A stretch of 33,793 nt of DNA from an uncultured Porphyromonadaceae bacterium (GTDB taxonomy: Bacteria > Bacteroidota > Bacteroidia > Bacteroidales > Muribaculaceae): contig CAMWQF010000003.1 of assembly GCA_947176285.1 (NCBI GenBank), forward strand, positions 1 to 33,793. Direction: 5' to 3'. A program made the position numbers and the translations under genes. The notes beneath the pieces were generated by a model. That model saw only the letters and a list, made by a program, of their open reading frames with translations. It was not told the origin of the DNA and did not search any database. This document shows, in pieces, positions 7,697 through 15,807 of the stretch (position 1 is the stretch's first letter; the number at the start of each line of letters is the position of its first letter).

Positions 7697-10575
7697 ATCT
7701 TAACTTTTACTTCAGAGCCGTTGTAGTTTACTTCAAGCCCTTTTGCCTCGCGTGAATAGCCGACCGGTGTTGAAGGCGACACTTTAATGACATTGAATTT
7801 ACGCTCCTTAAGCATACCGGGGAATTCACCTTTACGGTTGCCTATAGTCAGAGTGCCTGAGGCATTGTCATAATTCATCGGTATCATTGAGTATGCACCC
7901 TTTTCATAGTTGTAGTTGAGGTTTTCGTCTTCATAGAGTGTAAACTCACCGTTGTCGCCTGTATAGACATAGAGGTTGATCACATCAGCGGGTTTTTGAT
8001 CAGAATACTGCATCTCCGGACCAAAAGGCACTATTGCTCCGGAACGAACGTAGAGCGGCAGTTTCTCGTAAGGCGCTCCTGCAACGACAGTCTCTCCTCC
8101 TTTAGATGCGACCATACCGGTATAGAAGTCATACCAAGTGGCGCCTTTGGGGAAATATATCTCGCGCTGGCGTGCTCCATACTCATAAACAGGGGCAACC
8201 AGGAATGCATTGCCAAACATATATTGGTCGCCAATATTGCGTGTGGCTGCATCAGCAGTGAATTCCATCACCATAGGGCGCATCACCGTATAGTCGTCGA
8301 AATGAGTCTTGCCGGCAAGCGAATAGATGTAAGGCATCAGGTCGTAGCGGAGGTTGGTGTAGTAGACCACCGACTTGTATGCAGGATGATCTTCAGGAGC
8401 AATATTGAAAATCTCGCGGTAGGGCCATTGTCCATGTGCGCGGAAGAGGGGCGCGAATGCTCCGAACTGATACCAGCGGGTGTTGAGTTCTCTCCATTCT
8501 TTAAGGTCGGGGTTTTCCTTTCCGGTCTTGTAGAATTCATTTTGGGCTTTCACATAGCGGTCTTCAACGCAGAATCCGCCAATGTCCATTGTCCACCAAG
8601 GAATTCCGCTCATGGCGAAGTTAAGCCCGGCTGATATCTGGGCTTTCATGTCTTCCCAGCGAGTGGCAATGTCGCCGCTCCATGTCGCGGTAGAGTAACG
8701 CTGCAGCCCGGCAAATCCGGAGCGAGTCAATAAGAATACACGCTTGTCAGGGTTAGTCTCTCGCTGACCGTTGTAGATTGCATCAGCGTTCGCAAGGGCA
8801 TAAGCATTGAAGTATTTTGTTGAAGGTCCGAGAGCAGTGGGCGTAATCAAGTCTTTGCGATACTGAAGGTCGGTACAGTCACGGATATTTGGCTCGGATG
8901 CATCCATCCACCATGCGTCGATTCCGAGAGGCACATAATGGTCGTTGATCTGGCTCCAGAAGAGTTTGCGTGCCTCCGGGTCGTATGCATCGTAGAATGA
9001 ACTGAGATAGCCGGGGCCTACCCAGTCGCGAATGCTGTCTTGAACAGGAAGCTTATACATCCATCCTTTTTCGTCAAATTCCTTATAATGGTCAGTCGTT
9101 ACATAGAATTTAGGCCATACAGAAATCATGACGCGTGCATTCATATCGTGGATTGTATCAACCATTCCCTTGGGATCCGGAAAACGTGCTCGGTCAAACT
9201 CATGACTGCCCCACGAATCTTGCTCCCAGTGAAGCCAGTCGATCACTATGTTATCAATAGGAATTCCACGACGACGGAATTCTGCCAAGGTGGAAAGAAC
9301 TTCTTCCTGAGTATTGTATTTTTCACGACTTTGCCAGTATCCCATAGCCCATTTCGGCATTATCGGGGCTTTGCCGGTCAAAGTGCGGTAGCCCGATATC
9401 ACGTCATCCATATTGTCGCCATACACGAAGTAATAGTCGATGCCGTCTTGCATCTCGCCCCACCAACTCATCTGCATCTGTTCCTTTGGGTCGCGAGGAT
9501 TGTAGGCACGCAAGCTGCAATATGCCACACCGCCATTGGGTTCCCAGTCTATCTTGATTGGCACGCGCTTGCCTGCCTCAAGTTCGACAGAGAATTTGAA
9601 ACTGTTGGGATTCCATGCCGTACGCCAATGTTCCGGCACCACTTCCTTACCGTCGATCCAGACACTCTGATAGCCGGAATAGTAGAGAATAAACTTATAT
9701 TCTCCCGTTTCGGATGCTTCAATCTCTCCTTCATATGTCACGTGGCTGCCGGCAAATTTAAAGTCGCGTGGAAGGTTGACAACATGTCCGAGGTCGCCTC
9801 TGATAAGATGCTCGAAATAGATAGAGTCTTCACGCACCACCAATGTCTCCTCATTAGGATCGGCAGGAACATAAGTGCCGGTCAAAGCCCCTTCTTTCCC
9901 ATCCTTGTCATACAACTTGAACACTCCTCCAAGCTGTTTATAGCCATCCGGATTTCCCCAACGACATAGTGAATAACTATCCCAGAGAATGCCGTAATTG
10001 TCAGTAGACACTATAAATGGTACTGAAACCTTAGTATTATATTGGTAAAGTTCTTCATTCTTCCCTTTGTAGTTGAACTCATCGCTCTGGTGCTGTCCGA
10101 GTCCATAGATGCCTTCATCATCGGAAAGCGATTCAAAAGTCTGGCGTACGGTGTAGCCTTTTGTGCCTTCCACCTCTATTGGTGAAAATTCTCTTCCTCC
10201 GTCTGCTTCAGCAAGAATCAGTTTCCCTTCTTTGTCGAAGAATTTTACATCCCCATCGCTCAGCGAAACCGTGGCGCAAATGGCGGAAGTGACTACAGAG
10301 ACAGTGGAATCAGTCTCCTTGATATCATATTCCACGTCGGATGGACGCTCAAGCACCACAAGACTTTCATCAGGAGCAAATTTCTTATCGGGAGTTGCTG
10401 TCACGCGAATGATTTTGTCTCCATACACTTGAAGGCGTACCTTCTTTACTCCGGATTCCTGATGTGAGCCGACATTCACTGTCACTCCACCGGCATCTTT
10501 TTTGTAGGCTTGGTTGCCGCATGATCCTAATAGGAAGCCGCCGACCAATAACCAGGATATTGCAGATAGTTTCAT
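7693..10575 (-). CDS. GH31 alpha-xylosidase-type lipoprotein with PA14 insert
   Basis: This 960-residue protein has a lipobox (FLLGSC, Cys19) without acidic residues just after it, which suggests the periplasmic face. An N-terminal GH31 sandwich is interrupted by a PA14 domain (about 228-375). The catalytic barrel follows, with nucleophile Asp558 in WWMDASEP and acid/base Asp635 in TWSGDIATRW, then C-terminal beta domains. A PA14 insert in GH31 is characteristic of the xyloglucan alpha-xylosidases of Cellvibrio and B. ovatus, which remove the non-reducing-end xylose. This is the strongest single clue that the locus targets xyloglucan. It has a -7 promoter element of its own, lies 131 bases after the truncated HTCS, and overlaps GH2 by 4 bases. 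Confidence 0.93.
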   Translation of the reverse strand: MKLSAISWLLVGGFLLGSCGNQAYKKDAGGVTVNVGSHQESGVKKVRLQVYGDKIIRVTATPDKKFAPDESLVVLERPSDVEYDIKETDSTVSVVTSAICATVSLSDGDVKFFDKEGKLILAEADGGREFSPIEVEGTKGYTVRQTFESLSDDEGIYGLGQHQSDEFNYKGKNEELYQYNTKVSVPFIVSTDNYGILWDSYSLCRWGNPDGYKQLGGVFKLYDKDGKEGALTGTYVPADPNEETLVVREDSIYFEHLIRGDLGHVVNLPRDFKFAGSHVTYEGEIEASETGEYKFILYYSGYQSVWIDGKEVVPEHWRTAWNPNSFKFSVELEAGKRVPIKIDWEPNGGVAYCSLRAYNPRDPKEQMQMSWWGEMQDGIDYYFVYGDNMDDVISGYRTLTGKAPIMPKWAMGYWQSREKYNTQEEVLSTLAEFRRRGIPIDNIVIDWLHWEQDSWGSHEFDRARFPDPKGMVDTIHDMNARVMISVWPKFYVTTDHYKEFDEKGWMYKLPVQDSIRDWVGPGYLSSFYDAYDPEARKLFWSQINDHYVPLGIDAWWMDASEPNIRDCTDLQYRKDLITPTALGPSTKYFNAYALANADAIYNGQRETNPDKRVFLLTRSGFAGLQRYSTATWSGDIATRWEDMKAQISAGLNFAMSGIPWWTMDIGGFCVEDRYVKAQNEFYKTGKENPDLKEWRELNTRWYQFGAFAPLFRAHGQWPYREIFNIAPEDHPAYKSVVYYTNLRYDLMPYIYSLAGKTHFDDYTVMRPMVMEFTADAATRNIGDQYMFGNAFLVAPVYEYGARQREIYFPKGATWYDFYTGMVASKGGETVVAGAPYEKLPLYVRSGAIVPFGPEMQYSDQKPADVINLYVYTGDNGEFTLYEDENLNYNYEKGAYSMIPMNYDNASGTLTIGNRKGEFPGMLKERKFNVIKVSPSTPVGYSREAKGLEVNYNGSEVKVKI

Positions 10576-10600
10576 AATTTGGTTGGGTTAAATTTTGTCG

Positions 10601-10608
10601 CAAAATTA
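10601..10608 (-). promoter_or_regulatory. -7 element upstream of GH31
   Basis: The minus strand reads TAATTTTG, an exact TAnnTTTG match. There is no clear -33 box at the right distance. It would give a leader of about 20 bases before ATG 10575, so GH31-GH2-GH3 may be transcribed separately from GH43 and the truncated sensor. Confidence 0.5.
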
Positions 10609-10706
10609 ATAAAAAAATCCGCTGATATAGGTTATCGTGTGTATATCAATGGGAACAGTTGCTTTTTCGATAGGGTGGAATTGTTAATTCCGACGGTATG
10701 TTTTGT

Positions 10707-13700
10707 TCACTCGTCAGAAGATTGTGGTGAGTCAGAAGGTTGTTCCATACTATCTATGGGGAGTTCCACAATTAATACGACTCCGGTCTCGACATTGTCG
10801 GTCACTTTTACTGTGCCTCGGTGCATGCCGGCATATTTGCTGACTTGATTTAGTGCTATCCCGGTCTGAATCTCCAGATCCGACTTATTCTTGTCTTTGA
10901 GATGATAGAAACTATCGAATATAAATTCCTTGTCTTTGTCAGGGATTCCGTTTCCAGTATCCGACACCTTGATACGCAATGAAGAGAACACATCGCCTAT
11001 CTTCTCCACTGTAACGTTGATGCTGCCGTAGGCTGGTGTGAAGTTAAAGGCATTATTAATGAGATTATGGAGTATCTTTTCAATTATCCCCTTATCAAAT
11101 GCCATGATTATTTCCGGCATATTTGACTGGAATGTGTAGTTTACTCTTTTACGCTCAGCTGTGGAAGCAAAAGAATCATACACCCTCTTGCATACGCTCA
11201 CCACATCTCCTTCTGTCGGGTTGAAAGGCACTTCATCTTGTTTATCCCTGTCTATGTCAAGCAATAGGTTGACGTTTGAAAGCAGGTTGGTCATCTCTTC
11301 CTTAAGCAGTCTCAATCGTTTTCTTTGCTGAGGGTTGTCTGCACTCTGGATGATGCCATCAAGAGGTGGCATTATTTCTATTAGGGGAGTCCTGAAGTCA
11401 TTGCCCATCCTTTTGAAGAATTTATATTTGAGCTGATTGAGTTCATCCTCCTTTATCTTTTGGAGTCGATTTCTTTCAAATTTGGTGAATAATTTCACGG
11501 CTCCGAACACAGCCAGGGCAAACAGAAGGACATAGATGATATAAGCCCAAACAGTGCGCCAAATTGAGGGGAAAACCTTGATGGAAATCATAGCCGGTTC
11601 TAAACTTTCGTACCCATCGTTGTTGATTCCGATCACTTGCAGGGTGTAGTTGCCAGGCGAAAGGTTGGTGTAGGTCACGCTATGCTGTCCTGATGATAAT
11701 GTCCTCCATTCATCATCGTATCCTTCAAGTTTATACTTGTAGACCGTCTTATCCGGAAGAGCATAGTTATCGGTTGTAAAATATATGGTAAAGTCTTTGA
11801 CATTGTGGGGCAACTGAATTACACCTCCATCGCGAAGCGCTTCGCTGATGATCACCTTCCCTCCGATTTCTTTTGCTGGAAGTACAAGTTTATTGCTAAT
11901 ATAGAGGTCTGTAAAATTTATTCGTGGTGCTACGGAGTTGAATTGAATTTCTGTTGGGATAAAATGATTGACGCCGTAAAGTCCGCCTAACAGAATCTCT
12001 CCCGACGGGAGCTTTGCAAACGATCTTTGGTTGAAGTCACTGTCCATCAGCCCATCTTCCATGTCATAATGACGTTTCGAAATATCTATATTTCCGGTTT
12101 CGTCAGCATAACTTATGTTAAGGCTGGTGAGTACCCTCCCTTCACTCACCCAGATTGTGCCATTGTTGTCTTCGATGAGTCCTGTGATATAGTTCTTGGT
12201 CTTGCCATCATACGTGGCTACCTCCATCATTTTGTCATGTTCTCGGTCGATTAATTTGAGTCCCTGTGATGTAGCCGCCCAAAGCAGTCCTCTTGAGTCC
12301 TCAAACAATTGGGATATTTTCCAAGAAGAAGTGTCAAAATCCTTATTTAGGCTTTTAATGTCGTGGATGCGGTTGTCAGTGGGATTAAAGAAGTCAATTC
12401 CTCCGGAATGTCCAAAATAAACGTTGCCATCTTTTGATTTTAAAGCACTGGTCAGATAGTCTGATCTTAATTCGCTGTTGGAAGTGTTGAATTCTTTGAT
12501 CTCTCCTGTGGCAGGATTGTAATGAAACACGCCTCTGCCAAGGCTTGCAACCCATATTCCTCCTTCTCCGTCGTGAGCAACTGACCAAGCGTAGCAGATA
12601 TCCAGGTTTGAGCCGGTGTTGACATTTTCAAACTTACCATTGCGTACTCTCCTGAGTCCGCGCTGGAAAGCACCTACATATAGGGTGCCGTCATTGGTCG
12701 TAGCCAAACTGGTGATTGCTCCGGGTGTGTCGCCATCTGCAGGATCCGGTATGGAATATTTTTCTCCGGTGGAAGTGTTCCATTTCCATAAGCCGGAACT
12801 GTCAGTACCTACCCATACCCATGGGCCCTCAGCAGGAGTCATGCAGTTTACGTCAGGGAGTTTTTCGAGTGAAAATTTGTGTATGCAATTATTGTCTGTG
12901 AACAATCCCTTTTTATAAGAACCTAAAAATGTGGTGCCTGCGTTATCTTTGAGAATGTAGGTGAGAGTATTTTTGTAAGTGATATCGTCAGGGTGGTCGG
13001 CGGTGATGAATTGGATTTGGTCTCCGTTGAATGCTATTTGTTCCAAGCCATGGTTGTCTCTGACTATCCAAAGGATACCATTGTCATCTTGATATATATG
13101 TTTAACGTTGACGTGCCTATCACGTTGAGGAATCTTATTGGATATCCATTTCCCTTCTTTCCCGTCGTAGACCTCAATAAGCCTTGGGGAAAATACCCAA
13201 TAGCGATTATTGTTGTCAATAGTCAACATATAGTTCTCTTTGATTTTGGGTCCGTTTGTGTCATCGGGTGCCACATGAGATATCGTCGTCAGTGAGTGGG
13301 GGTCTATCCATGTCAATGCCCCGCTTTCATCTACGATTACAGGAGAACCGAATTTATTGAAATTGATGTTGCTTATGCTAAATCCTTCCGGAGGGATAAA
13401 ATCAGCCTTTTGAGCATGACCGATGCCGTTAGGAATTTTATAAAGTCCGTCATTTGCCATTGCTATCCAGATGGATCCATCCTTGTCTGATTGGATATCG
13501 TTGACCAGTCCGGTAGGAATACCCGCATCTGTCAGCAATTGATCGGTGTCAGCAAAAATTTTAAGAGTGGCAGGATCGTAAATTCCAAAACTTTGACCTT
13601 CGGTCTTTACCCATAGCCTTCCTTGGGAATCTTCACATATTTTTTGGACATATCCATTGAGAAATGTTGCTGAATCAGGAAATTCCGTTCTTGCAGGAAT

Positions 13701-13910
13701 TATTGAATAGCCGTCGAATCTGCATACCCCTGTTGCAGTACCTACCCATATCATTCCATTGTGGTCCCGGTGTAATGTGGTGATCAAATGGTTGTATGAA
13801 CCGGGTATGGCTTCAAAATGGTATCGCGTTGACGCTGCCTTCACCGTCACCGGAGAAAGAAAAGTCAGGGCAAAGAATGTAAATGAGATTATGTTTTTTC
13901 TTAGATTCAT
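10707..13910 (-). CDS. Truncated HTCS-like sensor lacking phosphoacceptor His, receiver and AraC domains
   Basis: This 1067-residue protein has a signal peptide, a periplasmic propeller of Reg_prop repeats (IWVGTATGV, LWVKTEGQS and others), a Y_Y_Y domain, a membrane helix (about 785-806) and a histidine-kinase-like region. It aligns by eye with the 1360-residue HTCS of the divergent arm along its whole length. At the phosphoacceptor box the partner reads VSHDLRTPL but this protein reads MGNDFRTPL, so Asn837 replaces His. The N box (NLINNAF) and G1 box (DTGNGIP) are kept, but the G2 lid GTGSGIGL is replaced by EIQTGIAL. It ends soon after the ATPase-like fold, with no receiver or AraC domain; only about 130 bases separate it from GH31. 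It probably cannot autophosphorylate. The gap after the GH43 stop is 36 bases, so they are likely cotranscribed. It may act as a heterodimer partner or decoy for the full HTCS. Confidence 0.88.
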   Translation of the reverse strand: MNLRKNIISFTFFALTFLSPVTVKAASTRYHFEAIPGSYNHLITTLHRDHNGMIWVGTATGVCRFDGYSIIPARTEFPDSATFLNGYVQKICEDSQGRLWVKTEGQSFGIYDPATLKIFADTDQLLTDAGIPTGLVNDIQSDKDGSIWIAMANDGLYKIPNGIGHAQKADFIPPEGFSISNINFNKFGSPVIVDESGALTWIDPHSLTTISHVAPDDTNGPKIKENYMLTIDNNNRYWVFSPRLIEVYDGKEGKWISNKIPQRDRHVNVKHIYQDDNGILWIVRDNHGLEQIAFNGDQIQFITADHPDDITYKNTLTYILKDNAGTTFLGSYKKGLFTDNNCIHKFSLEKLPDVNCMTPAEGPWVWVGTDSSGLWKWNTSTGEKYSIPDPADGDTPGAITSLATTNDGTLYVGAFQRGLRRVRNGKFENVNTGSNLDICYAWSVAHDGEGGIWVASLGRGVFHYNPATGEIKEFNTSNSELRSDYLTSALKSKDGNVYFGHSGGIDFFNPTDNRIHDIKSLNKDFDTSSWKISQLFEDSRGLLWAATSQGLKLIDREHDKMMEVATYDGKTKNYITGLIEDNNGTIWVSEGRVLTSLNISYADETGNIDISKRHYDMEDGLMDSDFNQRSFAKLPSGEILLGGLYGVNHFIPTEIQFNSVAPRINFTDLYISNKLVLPAKEIGGKVIISEALRDGGVIQLPHNVKDFTIYFTTDNYALPDKTVYKYKLEGYDDEWRTLSSGQHSVTYTNLSPGNYTLQVIGINNDGYESLEPAMISIKVFPSIWRTVWAYIIYVLLFALAVFGAVKLFTKFERNRLQKIKEDELNQLKYKFFKRMGNDFRTPLIEIMPPLDGIIQSADNPQQRKRLRLLKEEMTNLLSNVNLLLDIDRDKQDEVPFNPTEGDVVSVCKRVYDSFASTAERKRVNYTFQSNMPEIIMAFDKGIIEKILHNLINNAFNFTPAYGSINVTVEKIGDVFSSLRIKVSDTGNGIPDKDKEFIFDSFYHLKDKNKSDLEIQTGIALNQVSKYAGMHRGTVKVTDNVETGVVLIVELPIDSMEQPSDSPQSSDE

Positions 13911-13946
13911 GTTTGCATTTTCTTAGACATGCCGGTGTTTCAGCGG

Positions 13947-15530
13947 CTATTCGTTGAGAAATTGGATTCGGTGTAAGGTACACAATGATTTGCCACTCGG
14001 AGTGTTGAATACCAGATATAGCGGATGCTTCCCTTTAAGGGTAGCCACGCCCGAAACATCTGCCTTGATTCTCAACGGTTTGATCGGATCGGAGTCCTTT
14101 ATCACGAAATTACCTACGGGAGAGGGATTCCCTTTCCATGGAGCCTCGGTGAATACTGTGATAGTCCCTTCCACACCTTCCGGAATCAAGTCGAGGGCAA
14201 GTTCCACCTTCTCGGATCCATTCAGTTTGTCAAAGTTAAAGTATTTGTAGCCAACGATGCTTCCGTCAGTGTTGTTCACTACCGGGTTGATATTGAGGTC
14301 GGGATGATAGGGTTGGCTGATGTTATGATCGTCATAATACACCGGCAAGAAGTGCGATCCGCTGTAGTGAAGGCGGGGGTAGGTCTGATATGCGCCGTCT
14401 TTGCCCGTGAAATGTGAGGCAATTGCAGCAGGATATAGTTTGAGCGGATCAAGACCGTCGGTCTCAAAACCTTCGGAAGTGTATTCAGCCTCGCTAATTG
14501 TCACCTTTCCACCTTTCCCTTTCTCAATCGTCACATCTATTGGCGCCACCATCGCTTGGCGTGAGTATTCATCAGTGCCGCACTGACGGTGATAGAACAC
14601 CCACCATTGGTCGCCGATTTTTAGTATTGATCCATGAGTGTTGCCGTTTGGAGTGGCAGTATAGATTGTGTTTCCGTCAGCATCAGTGTCGCGTCCGCGT
14701 CCATCGATGATTGTGCCTCCGAAAGTCCAAGGTCCGAGCGGGTTGTCGCTGTATGCGTAAGCAAGGGTGAAATTTGACTGTGGAAGTCCCCATTCCCCAT
14801 CTTTTGTCATACGTGAATAGATAAGGACATATTTATCGTCGATTTTGCGGATTGAAGATGCCTCGAAAAATCTGAATTTGTTGTCATCGCCATCCTCAAA
14901 ACCACCGATCATCCTTTCTATAGGCTGGGTGCTGGGCTTTACAGTTGCCATGGTATTCGGGTCAAGTTCAGCCCCATAGCTTGTTCCGAAACCCCAATAT
15001 CCATATACCCTTCCGTCGTCATCAACGAATACAGCGGGGTCAAATCTCAACACGCCATCGCAAACATCGAGGTTGCTGCTGTCCCAGTTGATCACTTCAA
15101 ACGGTCCGTCGGGACGCTTTGACACGGCGGCTTGGCCGTTTCTGCCCCCACGTTGGTTGTTGGGGTAGAGGTAGTATTCCTTAGATCCATCGGGAAGTGT
15201 CTTGACTGCAATGTCAGGTGCGAATAGCACGTCTGCCGGTTGAGGATTGCCGTTTCCATCTTTGTCACTCTTGAATATGATGCCGTCATACCTCCAGTTG
15301 TTGAGCGAGTCAGGGTCTGCCGACCATACTACGAGGTCTGTTCCGCAATACATTGTGCGGAGCATGTCATGGCTGCCATAGATATACACTCTTTGCTTGC
15401 CCGGATTGTCCGGGTCATCCAAAAGATAAGGCTCCCCATCCGGAATATGCTCCCAAAGAGGCAGGTAAGGATTCATCGACCAGGCTCCCAGAGACACCAT
15501 CACCATTACTCCCAAAACAATCTTTTTCAT
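13947..15530 (-). CDS. GH43 family glycosidase (probable alpha-L-arabinofuranosidase)
   Basis: This 527-residue enzyme has a signal peptide (MKKIVLGVMVMVSLGAWS). A five-bladed GH43 propeller occupies about residues 30-350, and a C-terminal CBM6-like module ends with GKHPLYLVF. Likely catalytic residues are the base at Asp38 or Asp39 (LLDDPD), the pKa modulator Asp164 (RFDPAVF) and the acid Glu223 (FEASSIRK), with spacing close to that of known GH43 enzymes. In the B. ovatus xyloglucan locus GH43 enzymes remove arabinofuranose side groups; the same role here is inference, since GH43 also includes xylosidases. It is the first gene of the leftward operon and is divergent from the full HTCS. A 7-bp hairpin lies in its leader. 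Confidence 0.9.
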   Translation of the reverse strand: MKKIVLGVMVMVSLGAWSMNPYLPLWEHIPDGEPYLLDDPDNPGKQRVYIYGSHDMLRTMYCGTDLVVWSADPDSLNNWRYDGIIFKSDKDGNGNPQPADVLFAPDIAVKTLPDGSKEYYLYPNNQRGGRNGQAAVSKRPDGPFEVINWDSSNLDVCDGVLRFDPAVFVDDDGRVYGYWGFGTSYGAELDPNTMATVKPSTQPIERMIGGFEDGDDNKFRFFEASSIRKIDDKYVLIYSRMTKDGEWGLPQSNFTLAYAYSDNPLGPWTFGGTIIDGRGRDTDADGNTIYTATPNGNTHGSILKIGDQWWVFYHRQCGTDEYSRQAMVAPIDVTIEKGKGGKVTISEAEYTSEGFETDGLDPLKLYPAAIASHFTGKDGAYQTYPRLHYSGSHFLPVYYDDHNISQPYHPDLNINPVVNNTDGSIVGYKYFNFDKLNGSEKVELALDLIPEGVEGTITVFTEAPWKGNPSPVGNFVIKDSDPIKPLRIKADVSGVATLKGKHPLYLVFNTPSGKSLCTLHRIQFLNE

Positions 15531-15543
15531 ATATGTTAGATTT

Positions 15544-15565
15544 TATCATCCTCTCAACGATGATA
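15544..15565. repeat. Inverted repeat in the GH43 leader
   Basis: TATCATC (15544-15550) and GATGATA (15559-15565) are exact reverse complements with an 8-base spacer. They sit 14 bases upstream of the GH43 ATG. It could be an mRNA hairpin affecting translation or a protein site; no function is shown. Confidence 0.35.
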
Positions 15566-15614
15566 GGATCCCCGATTATGGCTCCTGTTTTTTCGGCTGA
15601 GGTTGATTCAAGAT

Positions 15615-15622
15615 GCAAAATA
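15615..15622 (-). promoter_or_regulatory. Possible weak -7 element for the GH43 operon
   Basis: The minus strand reads TATTTTGC, one base short of TAnnTTTG spacing, and lacks a proper -33 box. A weak core would fit an activated PUL promoter, but this is a tentative call. It would give a leader of about 80 bases that contains the 15544-15565 inverted repeat. Confidence 0.25.
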
Positions 15623-15768
15623 AACGAAATTTTTTCAAATATACAATTAAGCGTAAAGAAAAAATGCGCGTGTGCGGTTATGAGGATCTGTGGCTAGTCC
15701 TATGGATTAGTCTGCGAGCCAGATATCATTATTTTTCTAAAATGGGATAGGAAATCGAATATATTTAT

Positions 15769-15776
15769 TAATTTTG
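15769..15776 (+). promoter_or_regulatory. -7 element of the full HTCS gene
   Basis: TAATTTTG is an exact TAnnTTTG match. No -33 box is seen at the normal distance. Transcription would begin near 15781, right at an ATG that opens a short upstream reading frame. Confidence 0.5.
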
Positions 15777-15780
15777 CGAA

Positions 15781-15807
15781 ATGAACCTACAGTATATTAA
15801 GGCATGA
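15781..15807 (+). other. Eight-codon upstream reading frame overlapping the HTCS start
   Basis: ATG 15781 opens a frame (MNLQYIKA) whose TGA stop at 15805-15807 overlaps the ATG at 15804 as ATGA. Its ATG coincides with the transcript start predicted from the -7 element, so it could be leaderless. Translation has not been shown; a frame this short can arise by chance. Confidence 0.25.

Noticed and set aside
7996-8634. 212-residue plus-strand ORF antisense to GH31
   Set aside because: Shadow of the GH31 coding frame, with no signal peptide or recognisable motif.
9040-9969. 309-residue plus-strand ORF antisense to GH31
   Set aside because: It is a shadow frame of an intact GH31 gene with catalytic motifs; its translation shows no domain-like pattern.
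10576-10706. Possible frameshifted remnant of receiver and AraC domains after the truncated sensor
   Set aside because: Only 131 bases remain before GH31, and reading beyond the stop gives no receiver-like sequence. The missing domains are deleted, not hidden by a frameshift.
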